From Frankiales bacterium (GTDB taxonomy: Bacteria; Actinomycetota; Actinomycetes; Mycobacteriales; SCTD01), in assembly GCA_025464915.1 (NCBI GenBank), contig JAODNF010000479.1, positions 1-39,069 of the forward strand: a stretch of DNA of 39,069 bases, written 5' to 3'. The stretch's first letter is position 1; each line of letters opens with the position of its first letter. Below the pieces are notes generated by a model. It had not been told where the DNA came from. It saw only the letters and a list, made by a program, of their open reading frames with translations, and did not search any database. A program made the translations under genes and the position numbers. Of this stretch, positions 24,183-33,035 are shown piece after piece.

Positions 24183-25385
24183 GTGACCGACGTGCGTGAG
24201 CTGGGGTTCGACCCGGCCCGGCTGGCCCGGCTCGACAAGCAGCTCGCGCGGCACGTCGACGCCGGCCGGCTCGCGGGCTGGCAGCTCGCCGTCACCCGGC
24301 ACGACCAGGTCGTGCACGACACGGTCTACGGCTGGCGCGACCGCGAGGCGGGACTGCCGGTCGAGAGCGACACCGTGTGGCGGATCGCCTCGATGACCAA
24401 GCCGATCACCAGCGTGGCCGCCATGACGCTGTGGGAGGAGGGCGCCTTCGACCTGAACGACCCGATCAGCCGGTGGCTACCGGAGTTCGAGGACATGCGC
24501 GTCTACGTCAAGGGCGTCGACCGCACGATGGTCACGATCCCTGCGGTCGAGCCCATCCGGGTGTGGCACCTGCTGTCCCACACGTCGGGCCTCACCGCCG
24601 GCTTCATGCGCGTCGGTCACGTCGATGCTCTCTACCGCGAGGCCGGCTACGAGTTCGCCGCGCCTCCGCAGAACCAGACTGTCGGCGACTGCGTCACCGA
24701 CTGGGCGGGCCTGCCGCTCGTCTTCCAGCCGGGCACGGCGTGGGGGTACGGCGTCAGTCACGACGTCCTCGGCCGGCTTCTCGAGATCTGGACCGGGCAG
24801 ACCCTCGACGTGGCCTTCCGCAACCGGGTGCTGGACCCGCTGGGCATGACGGACACGGTCTTCACCTGCGACCCGGGGCGGCGCGAGCGGCTCGCCTCTC
24901 TCTACCTGCCGGACGACGCCGACCAGGCGGTCCGCTCGCCGATGAGCGACCTGCCGATCGAGCCGACGATCCTGTCCGGCGGTGGCGGCCTGCTCAGCAC
25001 GTGTGCCGACTACGTGCGCTTCACGCGGATGCTCGCCGGCTCCGGCGAGCTCGACGGCACCCGGTTGCTCTCGCGCCGCACCGTCGACCTGATGCGCTCC
25101 AACCACCTGCCCGGCGACCTCGCTCAGCTGTCGTCCGGCGGCTTCGCCGAGACCACGCTCGACGGCATCGGCTTCGGCCTCGGGTTCGCCGTCGTGGTCG
25201 ACCCGCTGAAGGCGCACAGCGTCGCGAGCGTCGGCGAGTACAACTGGGGCGGCATCTTCAGCACCTGCTTCTGGGTCGACCCGGTCGAGGACCTGACGGC
25301 GGTCTTCATGACGCAGCTGATGCCGTCGAGCACCTTCCCGATCCGCGCGCAGCTCCGCCAGCTCGTCTACAGCGCCCTCGCCTGA
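24183..25385 (+). CDS. Serine hydrolase of the beta-lactamase/family VIII esterase type
   Basis: A 400-residue protein from GTG 24183, chosen because AGGAG lies seven bases upstream; the longer in-frame ORF begins inside the previous gene. The serine motif is S70-M-T-K73 (IASMTKPITSVAAM), the second motif Y189-G-V-S, and a WGG motif occurs in EYNWGGIFSTCF, as in class C beta-lactamase-like esterases. There is no signal peptide, so it is probably cytoplasmic. Likely substrates are short esters or amides; beta-lactam hydrolysis is possible but not implied. It starts 13 bp after the operon's binding-protein gene and may be its last gene, perhaps acting on an imported compound. Confidence 0.92.
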   Translation: MTDVRELGFDPARLARLDKQLARHVDAGRLAGWQLAVTRHDQVVHDTVYGWRDREAGLPVESDTVWRIASMTKPITSVAAMTLWEEGAFDLNDPISRWLPEFEDMRVYVKGVDRTMVTIPAVEPIRVWHLLSHTSGLTAGFMRVGHVDALYREAGYEFAAPPQNQTVGDCVTDWAGLPLVFQPGTAWGYGVSHDVLGRLLEIWTGQTLDVAFRNRVLDPLGMTDTVFTCDPGRRERLASLYLPDDADQAVRSPMSDLPIEPTILSGGGGLLSTCADYVRFTRMLAGSGELDGTRLLSRRTVDLMRSNHLPGDLAQLSSGGFAETTLDGIGFGLGFAVVVDPLKAHSVASVGEYNWGGIFSTCFWVDPVEDLTAVFMTQLMPSSTFPIRAQLRQLVYSALA

Positions 25386-25521
25386 CACGGGCACCGCCAC
25401 CACCGGGCTAGTTCGTTCGGGTCATCTTTCGATCTGCCTCGCGATGTCCATGGTCCGGGTGGGGCGCTTGTGGTGATCTTTGAGCGCTCGAGTCCCAGAC
25501 GCCCGATGAGGGGTGATCGCG

Positions 25522-27141
25522 GTGCGGATCCCAGGTCGTCGCCCCTGGCGGATCGTCGTGCTTTCCGCGGTCGCGATCGCATCAGGGCCGACGTTCGCGT
25601 CGGCCAGGCCCGCGCCGCCACCGACGCTGGCGCCGGTCATCGTGCAGGCGGGCAGTGCCGCGGCAGCACGCGCCGCGGTCCAGTCGGTCATCGCGCTGGC
25701 CGGCGGCACCGGGACGATCCCGTACGACCTGCCCCTGGTGAACGGCGTCCTCGCCAACCTCACCACCCCCGAGATCAGCCGTCTCACGTCGTACGTCGTG
25801 ACCCCGGACGCCGCCGTTCTTCCCGCCGGGAAGGTGGTCCCGGCGGCAGCGCCGCGACAGCTCGACAACGTCTTCCCGCAGGTCACCGGAGCGACCAGGA
25901 TCGTTGCCGGGGGCAACAGCGGCCAGGGCGTCGGCGTCGCCGTGCTGGACACCGGTGTCGCGCCGCTCGCGGACTTCGCAGGTCGGCTGCGCACGGGTGT
26001 CGACCTGTCGGGGGAGGGCAACGCCCAGCTCGACAGCTACGGCCACGGCACCTTCGTCGCCGGGCTGGTCGCCGGCAACGGGGCGTCCAGCAACGGGACG
26101 TACGTCGGTGAGGCACCGGCAGCGACGGTCGTACCCGTGAAGGTCGCGGGCAAGTCGGGCAGCACGACGCTCTCGACGGTCATCCGCGGCCTGCAGTGGG
26201 TCAAGGACAACACGACCGACGGCATCCGCGTCGTCAACATGTCCCTCGGCGCGATCCCGACGACGTCCACCGCCCTCAACCCGCTCGACCAGGCCGTCGA
26301 GGTCATGTGGCGGTCCGGCTTCGTGGTCGTCACATCGGCCGGCAACAACGGCCCGAACAAGGGCACCATCACCTCGCCCGGTGACGACCCGCTGGTCATC
26401 ACCGTCGGTGCGCTCGACGACAAGGACACGGTCGCGACGGCGGACGACGCGGTGCCGTCTTTCAGCAGCCAGGGACCGACGCCGTGGGACGGCTGGTGGA
26501 AGCCCGACCTGCTGGCACCCGGGAAGTCGGTCGTCAGCGTCACGTCGACGACGTCGGTCGTGTGGAACGCCAACAAGACCGCCCGCGTCGGCACGAAGAG
26601 CTTCGTCGGGTCGGGCACGTCCTTCGCGGCCGCCATCACCAGCGGTGCGGCAGCGATGCTGCTGCACGAGAACCCGCTCGCGACGCCGGACAACGTCAAG
26701 GCCGCGCTGCTCACGACCACCAACGCCGGACCGAGCCCGCCGCAGTCGCCGTTCGTCCAGGGACACGGCGTCCTCGATGTCGGACGCGCCGTCGACGAAC
26801 CGCTGATCAGCCTCGCACAAAGCGTGAGCGCGATCGTCCCGCCGGCCGCTCTCGGGCTCCCGGTCTCGTTGGTGACGCGCCAGGCAGTCTCGACATGGGC
26901 GACGGTCAGTGCGGCCGACCAGCCGTTCTACGCGGGGCTCTACCCGTTCCCGTACTCCGGTCCCGCGACCACCGCCACCGACGGCGGCTCCCCTCTGTTC
27001 CAGTCGTCGGCGTGGAACAGCAGCGCGTGGAACTCGTCGGCGTGGAACAGCAGCGCGTGGAACTCGTCCGCCTGGAACTCGAGCGCCTGGAACAGCAGTG
27101 CCTGGAACTCGAGCGCCTGGAACTCGAGCGCCTGGAACTGA
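25522..27141 (+). CDS. Exported S8 subtilisin-like serine protease with C-terminal SSAWN repeats
   Basis: This protease has about 539 residues. GTG 25522 is preferred because TGAGGGG lies about eight bases upstream; GTG 25513 in frame is the alternative. A signal peptide (RIVVLSAVAIASGPTFASA) is followed by a propeptide-like region (to about residue 120). The catalytic triad is complete: D143 in VAVLDTGV, H175 in YGHGTFVAGL and S367 in GSGTSFAAA. The oxyanion Asn lies in SAGNNGPN. Residues about 430-494 form a short linker, and residues 495-539 are nine exact SSAWN pentapeptides ending the protein. The 136-bp gap before the gene holds no other gene. It probably acts at or outside the cell surface. 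The next gene starts 3 bp after the stop. Confidence 0.93.
   Translation: MRIPGRRPWRIVVLSAVAIASGPTFASARPAPPPTLAPVIVQAGSAAAARAAVQSVIALAGGTGTIPYDLPLVNGVLANLTTPEISRLTSYVVTPDAAVLPAGKVVPAAAPRQLDNVFPQVTGATRIVAGGNSGQGVGVAVLDTGVAPLADFAGRLRTGVDLSGEGNAQLDSYGHGTFVAGLVAGNGASSNGTYVGEAPAATVVPVKVAGKSGSTTLSTVIRGLQWVKDNTTDGIRVVNMSLGAIPTTSTALNPLDQAVEVMWRSGFVVVTSAGNNGPNKGTITSPGDDPLVITVGALDDKDTVATADDAVPSFSSQGPTPWDGWWKPDLLAPGKSVVSVTSTTSVVWNANKTARVGTKSFVGSGTSFAAAITSGAAAMLLHENPLATPDNVKAALLTTTNAGPSPPQSPFVQGHGVLDVGRAVDEPLISLAQSVSAIVPPAALGLPVSLVTRQAVSTWATVSAADQPFYAGLYPFPYSGPATTATDGGSPLFQSSAWNSSAWNSSAWNSSAWNSSAWNSSAWNSSAWNSSAWNSSAWN
27004..27138 (+). repeat. Nine tandem 15-bp units encoding SSAWN
   Basis: The last 45 codons of the protease are nine repeats of Ser-Ser-Ala-Trp-Asn. 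Serine codons vary among units (TCG TCG, AGC AGC, TCG TCC, TCG AGC, AGC AGT), while Trp-Asn is always TGG AAC. The peptide is conserved although the DNA is not, which argues for selection on the protein repeat. Confidence 0.97.
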
Positions 27142-27144
27142 CCC

Positions 27145-29826
27145 ATGTCCCTCCCGACCCGCGCCCGTGCCGTCATCTACGCGGTGGTGGCGTTCGCCCT
27201 GGCCCTCGTGCTGGGCATCCGGGCGGGCTTCGCCGATCAGGGTCTCGGTGGCCTCGGGACCCTCGCCCTGATCAGTGGCGTGATAGCGGCCGCCTGGGCG
27301 CGCCCGCTCATCGTCTACCGGGGTCACGCCTCGGAGGCGGTGCATGCCGACGAGGGCCTGCTGCTCGTCGCACTGATGCTGCTGCCGCCGCAGGGTGTGC
27401 TCGTCGTCGTGGCGGTCGCGGGAGTCGCCGGTCAGGTCGTGCACCAGCGGCCGTTGGTGAAGGCAGCCTTCAACTGGGCTCAGGTCATGGTCGCCGCCTC
27501 CCTCGCCGTGCTCGTGGCTGAGGCGCTTCCCGGGCCACCGCTGGTCGTGGCGCTCGCGGGGGTCGCGACGTTCTTCTGCCTGAGCGCGCTGCTGATCGCC
27601 GCGATCATCGCCGTCACCTCGGCCACGTCGTTGCGGGCGGCCCTGCTCGACGGGGCGGAGCTGCGGCTGCTCGTGCTCGCTGTCGGCTGCGTCCTCACCG
27701 CGCCGGTGGGACTGGCGGCGATCGGGAGCGCCCGGGCCGTCGGGCTGCTGCCGCCGCTGTACGTGGGGATGCGCTGGGTGCTCGCCGGTCGCTTCGATGC
27801 CCGGCACGACCGCGACCGGCTGACAGGGCTGTTCGACGCGACGCTGGCCGTGCACCGGCCGCTGGCCCAGGCCGACGTCGGCGCCGAGCTGACCCGCGTC
27901 GCCGGGGAGCTGCTGCGCTGCCCCCAGGTGCGGCTGTCCGCCGAGGAGCCGGCTGAGGGCGAGACGAGCAGCCGCATCGACGTCGAGGGGAGCCCGGTCT
28001 GGTTGTCGGTGGCGGGGCGGCAGCACTCCGAACCGATGGATGCCGCCGACCAGCGGCTGCTGGACGCGCTCGCGGCCGTCGGGCAGTCGGCGCTGTCGCA
28101 CGCCGAGATGTACGCACGGGCACAGCGCCAGCGCGACGAGCTGACCGCCATCATGGGCGGCCTCGCCGAGGGGGTGGTCGCCTTCGACGCGTCGGGGCAG
28201 CCGGTCTACGTCAACCCTGCCGGCGCGGCCCTGCTCGTCACCGACGCGGCCCTCCGGTCGGGTGAGGTGCGGACTGCCCGGGACTCGCTCGTCGCCACGG
28301 CTCGCAGGTGCTTGCGCACCAGGGCCGCCGTGAGCGACGAGGCAGCCGTCTTCCTCCGCTTCGACGGCCTGACGTTCCCCGCGAGCTACACCTGTGCCCC
28401 AGTCCTCGACGATGACGGCGTGGCCGTGGGTGCCGTGCTGGTCTTCCGCGACGTCAGCGAGCGCATCGCCGCGGAGCGGGCGCTCACCCACAACGCCTTT
28501 CACGACCAGCTGACCGGTCTGCCGAACCGGCGGCTGTTCCTCGACCGGCTCGACCAGGCTCTGCTGCGGGGTGCGCAGAGCGGGACGACGGCAGCCGTGC
28601 TGCTGGCCGACATCGACCGCTTCAAGGTCTTCAACGACAACCTCGGTCAGCAGGCGGGCGATGAGCTCATCCAGGAGATCGCGCGGCGCATCGCCCTGGT
28701 CACCGGTCCCTCCGACACCATCGCGCGGTTCGGTGGTGACGAGTTCACCGTGCTCGTCGAGGCGGACACCGACGCGGCCAGGCTGCTCGCGACCCGCATC
28801 GTCGACCAGCTCTCGGTCCCGGTGCGACTGTCAGAGGGACGCCAGGTCGTCGCCTCGGTGAGCATCGGGATCGCCACCACCGTCGCCGGCACGACCGCCG
28901 ACGACGTCCTGCACGACGCCGACGTCGCGATGTCGCAGGCGAAGGCCGCCGGGGTCGGGGGAGTGCACGCCTACGACGCCGGCGCGATGCTGTCGCGCTC
29001 GGCCCACCGCTTCGACCTCGAGGCCGACCTGCGGACGGCGCTCGCGCAGGACGCTCTGGAGGTCTACTACCAGCCCAAGGTCGACCTCGCGACCGGCGAG
29101 ATGCACGACGTCGAGGCGCTCATCCGGTGGCCCGACCCCCAGCTGGGTCTGCGGATGCCCGGCGAGTTCATCCCGGTGGCCGAGGAGTCTGGGCTGATCC
29201 TGCCGCTCGGGAGGTTCGTCCTGACCCAGGCGTCGAGGCAGGCCCACCTCTGGGCCGAGGGCGGCGTCCGCGTCAGCGTCGCAGTGAACCTCTCGCCCCG
29301 GCAGTTCCAGGACGCCGGCCTGACCGAGCAGATCGAGACGGCCCTGCGGCTCAGCGCGCTGCCACCGGAGCGGCTGTGCCTGGAGATCACCGAGAGCCTC
29401 GCCATGCAAGACCTCGAGCTGACCGTGCGGACCTTGCACGAGCTGAAGGCCCTTGGGGTGGAGCTGGCCATCGACGACTTCGGCACGGGGCACTCATCGC
29501 TCAACTACCTCAAGCGCTTCCCGGTCGACGAGGTGAAGATCGACCGCTCGTTCGTCACCAACCTCGAGCACAGCAAGGTCGACCGCGCGATCGTCTCGGC
29601 CGTCGTGGGACTCGCCGAAGCGCTTGGCATCCGGACCGTCGTCGAGGGGATCGAGGACATCGCCCAGCTCGACTGGGTGCGCGAGCTCGGCTGCAGCCTG
29701 GCGCAGGGCTACCACGTGTCCCGGCCGAAGCCGGCGGACGAGGTCACCCCGCTCCTGTCAGCCGCCGGCCGGATCCCCGCGCCTCGGACGACCATCGACC
29801 TGACGCAGGACAGGGCCTACCGCTAG
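27145..29826 (+). CDS. Membrane PAS-GGDEF-EAL protein (c-di-GMP turnover)
   Basis: An 893-residue protein starting 3 bp after the protease stop. Residues about 5-215 contain some six membrane segments. About 230-330 is a GAF-like or linker region, and about 335-440 is a PAS domain (IMGGLAEGVVAFDASGQPVYVNPAG). The GGDEF domain follows (NAFHDQLTGLPNRRLFLDRL; GGDEF at 530-534 intact). The EAL domain has E657-A-L, then DDFGTGHSSLNYLKRF and EGIED. Both enzyme motifs are present, so it could make or degrade c-di-GMP. The inhibitory I-site RxxD that normally precedes GGDEF is GPSD here, so product inhibition is probably lost. It could control surface behaviour or secretion together with the neighbouring protease; that is inference. 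Confidence 0.95.
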   Translation: MSLPTRARAVIYAVVAFALALVLGIRAGFADQGLGGLGTLALISGVIAAAWARPLIVYRGHASEAVHADEGLLLVALMLLPPQGVLVVVAVAGVAGQVVHQRPLVKAAFNWAQVMVAASLAVLVAEALPGPPLVVALAGVATFFCLSALLIAAIIAVTSATSLRAALLDGAELRLLVLAVGCVLTAPVGLAAIGSARAVGLLPPLYVGMRWVLAGRFDARHDRDRLTGLFDATLAVHRPLAQADVGAELTRVAGELLRCPQVRLSAEEPAEGETSSRIDVEGSPVWLSVAGRQHSEPMDAADQRLLDALAAVGQSALSHAEMYARAQRQRDELTAIMGGLAEGVVAFDASGQPVYVNPAGAALLVTDAALRSGEVRTARDSLVATARRCLRTRAAVSDEAAVFLRFDGLTFPASYTCAPVLDDDGVAVGAVLVFRDVSERIAAERALTHNAFHDQLTGLPNRRLFLDRLDQALLRGAQSGTTAAVLLADIDRFKVFNDNLGQQAGDELIQEIARRIALVTGPSDTIARFGGDEFTVLVEADTDAARLLATRIVDQLSVPVRLSEGRQVVASVSIGIATTVAGTTADDVLHDADVAMSQAKAAGVGGVHAYDAGAMLSRSAHRFDLEADLRTALAQDALEVYYQPKVDLATGEMHDVEALIRWPDPQLGLRMPGEFIPVAEESGLILPLGRFVLTQASRQAHLWAEGGVRVSVAVNLSPRQFQDAGLTEQIETALRLSALPPERLCLEITESLAMQDLELTVRTLHELKALGVELAIDDFGTGHSSLNYLKRFPVDEVKIDRSFVTNLEHSKVDRAIVSAVVGLAEALGIRTVVEGIEDIAQLDWVRELGCSLAQGYHVSRPKPADEVTPLLSAAGRIPAPRTTIDLTQDRAYR

Positions 29827-29896
29827 TCCGGTGTGGAAGACCCCCTGTGGCGGGGCTCACATTGTGGGGAAGAGGCACACAGGAGGCACAGCGCCG

Positions 29897-31453
29897 TTGC
29901 CGAAGCCCTCACGCATGGTGCGACTCTCTTCCCGTCGGGTTTGCTCGACAGCCCTGCTCGCGGTGCTCGCCGGCTGCGGGACGACCGTCCCGGCCGCTCA
30001 GCAGGGCGGCTACGGCAGCGGGGGCGGCAGCTCGCTCGTCGACGGCTCCTCGACCACGGGAGCGAGCGCCGGCGGCACGACGTCGGGCCTTGACGGCAGC
30101 TCGACCGCTGGCAGCACCGCCGGGTCCGTCAGCGCCGGCGGGACCGGCTCGTCGGGCACCTCCGGCACCGGTGGGGCGACGGGTGCGGGCACGAGTGGCA
30201 CCGGCGGCCTCGACGGCTCGACGTCCGGGGTGGCCGGTACGACCTCCAGTGGCGGAGGACCGGCCAACTCGGCCCCGCTGAAGGTCGGCGTCTTCTACCT
30301 CAACGGCGGCAACCAGGTCATCAGCTCGGCGTTTCCCGGCAGCTCGGTCAGCTTCGGTGACGGCAAGCGGGAGGCGACGGCGATCATCGACGACATCAAC
30401 AAGCGCCACCTGGCCGGCGCGCACAAGCTGGTGCCCGTGTGGATCGCCATCGAGGCTACCGACAACGACGCGAGCCGGCAGCAGAAGTGTCTGGGCGCGG
30501 TGCAGGACAACCACCCCGTCGCGCTGATGGCCATCTTCAACCTCACCGAGGGCCTGGCGAAGTGCGTCCAGCAGTCGAGCACGCTGATGATCGACGTGGC
30601 CCTGGGCGCCGGTGACGAGCACCTCTACTCGCAGGCCAAGAACCTCGCGTTCAGCCCGAGCCAGATGACGCGCGACGCGGAGCAGAAGCTGGTGCTGACC
30701 CTGGCCCACCAGCAGGGCGAGCTGCCCGCCGGCAAGACCGTCGGGCTCATCGACCAGTCCGACGACCCGATGTACCCGCGGGTCATGCGCACCACCGTCA
30801 TCCCGCTGCTGAAGTCCTGGGGAGTCCCCTACATCGAGCAGTCGCTGTCGAGCGGCTCCGACACCAGCGGCATGTACAACGCCGTCCTGAAGTTCAAGAC
30901 GTCCAAGGTCGACACGGTCGTGTTCAGCCTCGGCAGCGGCGGCATTCCCGAGGTGCTGTTCATGCAGTCGGCCGACCAGCAGCAGTTCCGCCCCGCCTAC
31001 CTGATGGGCGACTCGACGGACACCAACTTCGTCGGCTCTCAGGCGCCGGCCGCGCAGATCAAGCGGATCTCCGGTGCGGGCACCTACCCGCTCGCCAACG
31101 TCCAGGCCGACCAGTACCCCTCGTCCGCCAACGAGAGGAAGCGCCTGGCCGTCCTCAACAAGGCCATCGGCGGCTACAACAGCCGCTACAGCAGCCTCAC
31201 CGGCACGCTCTACTGCGAGATCCTCTACTCCTTCGCCTTCGTCGCCGACCGGACGGCGGGCGTCATCACCTCCTCCGCGTGGTCACAGACGTTCCACGCG
31301 CTCGGCAGCGCGTACCAGCCGGTGACGACCTTCAGCACCCGATTCCGGCCGGGTCGGCCCGACGGTGCGAGCGGCTACCGCGCGCTCGGCTACGGCGCCG
31401 CGTGCAACTGCATCACCTACACGTCGCCGGTCCGCGCGGTCCCCGCGTCATGA
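29897..31453 (+). CDS. Lipoprotein substrate-binding protein (branched-chain amino acid-type)
   Basis: A type-1 periplasmic-binding-fold lipoprotein of about 518 residues. TTG 29897 is chosen because AGGAGG (29881-29886) lies ten bases upstream; ATG 29915, with no Shine-Dalgarno, is the alternative. The signal ends in LLAVLAGC (lipobox LAGC). A stalk of about 85 residues of Gly/Ser/Thr follows (for example SAGGTGSSGTSG). The binding domain starts near PLKVGVFYLNGGNQV and includes VALMAIFNLTEGLAKC and KTVGLIDQSDDPMYPRVM. No permease or ATPase lies nearby, so it is an orphan that may feed one of the two importers in the window. The following esterase start overlaps its stop (ATGA). Confidence 0.9.
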   Translation: MPKPSRMVRLSSRRVCSTALLAVLAGCGTTVPAAQQGGYGSGGGSSLVDGSSTTGASAGGTTSGLDGSSTAGSTAGSVSAGGTGSSGTSGTGGATGAGTSGTGGLDGSTSGVAGTTSSGGGPANSAPLKVGVFYLNGGNQVISSAFPGSSVSFGDGKREATAIIDDINKRHLAGAHKLVPVWIAIEATDNDASRQQKCLGAVQDNHPVALMAIFNLTEGLAKCVQQSSTLMIDVALGAGDEHLYSQAKNLAFSPSQMTRDAEQKLVLTLAHQQGELPAGKTVGLIDQSDDPMYPRVMRTTVIPLLKSWGVPYIEQSLSSGSDTSGMYNAVLKFKTSKVDTVVFSLGSGGIPEVLFMQSADQQQFRPAYLMGDSTDTNFVGSQAPAAQIKRISGAGTYPLANVQADQYPSSANERKRLAVLNKAIGGYNSRYSSLTGTLYCEILYSFAFVADRTAGVITSSAWSQTFHALGSAYQPVTTFSTRFRPGRPDGASGYRALGYGAACNCITYTSPVRAVPAS

Positions 31454-32442
31454 GGCGCCGGTTCCTCGCCGCCGCGGCCCTGCTCGTCGCGGCACTGCCG
31501 CACACCGCGAGCGCCGCGGACCACGGCAGCTACACGAAGCACTCGTTCACGAACGCCAAGGGGACGCTCTCCTACACGCTCTACGTCCCGCCCACCGGCG
31601 CTACCCGCCCGAGGAACCTCGTCGTCGTCCTGCCTGGGGCGGGCGAGACGTCCGACGGCGCGATGATGCGCTCGAACTTCAACAAGGTCGCCGAGAAGCT
31701 CCGCTTCGTCGTCGCCTACCCGGAGCAGAGCGTCGCCTACAGCTCCGGGCAGGAGTGGGACTGGGCCGCGGCCAGCAAGGAAGGCCGCACGAACCGCGAG
31801 GCGTCGATCATCGCCGGCCTCACGCGCTACGTGACCAGCACGGTCAGGCTCGACCCGAAGCACGTCTACGTCATGGGCATCTCCGCCGGCGCAGGCATGG
31901 CCAGCGCGATGGCCGTGGCTTTCCCGGACGTCTACTCCGGTCTCGGCATCGAGGCCGGCTGCCCGTTCGACAACGCGGGCTGCGCCGGCGGTTCGGTCAC
32001 CGCTGACCAGTCGGCCGCCGCTGTCGTGAGGGCGATGGGCAGGTACCACCACCGGATGCCCGTCTTCAACGAGTACGGCAGCGCCGATCCGATCGCCGTG
32101 GGGGTCAGCAGCAACCTCGTCGTGCCCTCCTGGCTGACCGTCGACGACCTCCTCGACAACGGCAAGGACGACGGCACTGTCAACCGCGCCGCCGCGGAGA
32201 ACCGGTTGGTCACGCCCGCTGCCCCCAACAAGCCCTACCGCGACCAGGTCTGGCGCGACGCGCGGGGCTGCGCCCTCGGGCGCAACTGGGTCGTCTACGG
32301 CGAGCAGCACGCCTGGTCCGGCGGCACCCCGACCGACTCGAGCGATGTGAGCGCCGACCCGCTGGCCCCCGACGCCTCGACGGCCATGTACCGGTTCTGG
32401 ACCAGCCCCCGGACGCTGAACGGCAGCACCCGCTGCGCCTGA
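31450..32442 (+). CDS. Exported polyhydroxybutyrate depolymerase/feruloyl esterase-like hydrolase
   Basis: A 330-residue protein with a Sec signal peptide (MRRRFLAAAALLVAALPHTASA). The alpha/beta-hydrolase fold of the LpqC/PHB depolymerase family is visible: YTLYVPPTG, LVVVLPGAGETSDGAM, FVVAYPEQ, and the nucleophile box GISAGAG (S145). Likely acid and base residues are D213 in GSADPIAV and H287 in GEQHAWSGG. It is predicted to be secreted and to cleave ester bonds in a polymer or plant-derived ester; the exact substrate cannot be told. The start overlaps the upstream binding-protein stop, suggesting that released products may be bound by that protein. Confidence 0.9.
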   Translation: MRRRFLAAAALLVAALPHTASAADHGSYTKHSFTNAKGTLSYTLYVPPTGATRPRNLVVVLPGAGETSDGAMMRSNFNKVAEKLRFVVAYPEQSVAYSSGQEWDWAAASKEGRTNREASIIAGLTRYVTSTVRLDPKHVYVMGISAGAGMASAMAVAFPDVYSGLGIEAGCPFDNAGCAGGSVTADQSAAAVVRAMGRYHHRMPVFNEYGSADPIAVGVSSNLVVPSWLTVDDLLDNGKDDGTVNRAAAENRLVTPAAPNKPYRDQVWRDARGCALGRNWVVYGEQHAWSGGTPTDSSDVSADPLAPDASTAMYRFWTSPRTLNGSTRCA

Positions 32443-32458
32443 GTGGCACGATGAGCAG

Positions 32459-32782
32459 GTGGCGACCGAGGCGGTGCTGACGGCGGTCGTGTCCCGCGCC
32501 GTGCAGACCGCGGAGCTCGTCGACGACGAGTGCCTGTTCGACCGCGACGACCTCGCCGCAGTGCTGCGCTACTGCGACACCGCCTGGAACAGCGACGCGG
32601 TCCTGGCGGCCGTCGACACCGTGCTGCAGCAGTGCGTCCAGGACCTGGACGCGGCGGGCGCGAGAGCCGCCGGGGTCCTGCGGGCCCGCATCGTCCGGGC
32701 CACCGCACGACGCCAGCTGCCGGTCGAGAACATCCAGGGCGACATCGGCGCCGGCCGCGGCGCGCCCCCCGACGTCCCCTGA
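32459..32782 (+). CDS. Hypothetical small protein
   Basis: A 107-residue hydrophilic protein from GTG 32459, 16 bp after the esterase stop, preceded by a weak ATGAGCAGG. Almost every third codon position is G or C, as in neighbouring real genes. The N-terminal 75 residues are probably helical (VLTAVVSRAVQTAELVDDEC and similar). It has no signal peptide or membrane segment and ends in a flexible Gly/Pro tail. I do not recognise a family. Confidence 0.6.
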   Translation: MATEAVLTAVVSRAVQTAELVDDECLFDRDDLAAVLRYCDTAWNSDAVLAAVDTVLQQCVQDLDAAGARAAGVLRARIVRATARRQLPVENIQGDIGAGRGAPPDVP

Positions 32783-32817
32783 CCGGCCCGAACCGCCCTT
32801 CCCGGCAGGTGCCCGTC

Positions 32818-32879
32818 CGCGATCTTCCGAGCCTCGGCCTCGCTCACGGCGTGCCCGGCACCAGACGCGGAAGATCGCG
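32818..32879. repeat. Perfect 12-bp inverted repeat in the intergenic region
   Basis: CGCGATCTTCCG at 32818-32829 is repeated in inverted form, CGGAAGATCGCG, at 32868-32879, with a 38-bp spacer. The 253-bp region (32783-33035) holds no convincing gene and lies between the convergent ends of the small hypothetical and the TetR gene. A partial third copy (GAAGATCG) occurs at 32998-33005. Confidence 0.6.
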
Positions 32880-33035
32880 ACGAGACCCGCGCCGGAGCAG
32901 AACGGGGCTCGCACGCGATCGCGTTGCTTGCCGAACCTGCTCGGCCGACGTGGTTCCAGGCCAGACGCCGGACGAAAACCAGTGCGAACTGCTTCCGAAG
33001 ATCGGGCCGACGCATGAGCAGGTGACGGGTCGTGG

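Noticed and set aside
27004..27138. CRISPR-like appearance of the short tandem repeat
   Set aside because: Units are 15 bp with no spacers and keep the reading frame; it is a protein repeat.
25582..28503. Minus-strand frame of 973 residues across the protease and GGDEF-EAL genes
   Set aside because: Low-complexity charged sequence crossing two genes with clear catalytic motifs on the other strand.
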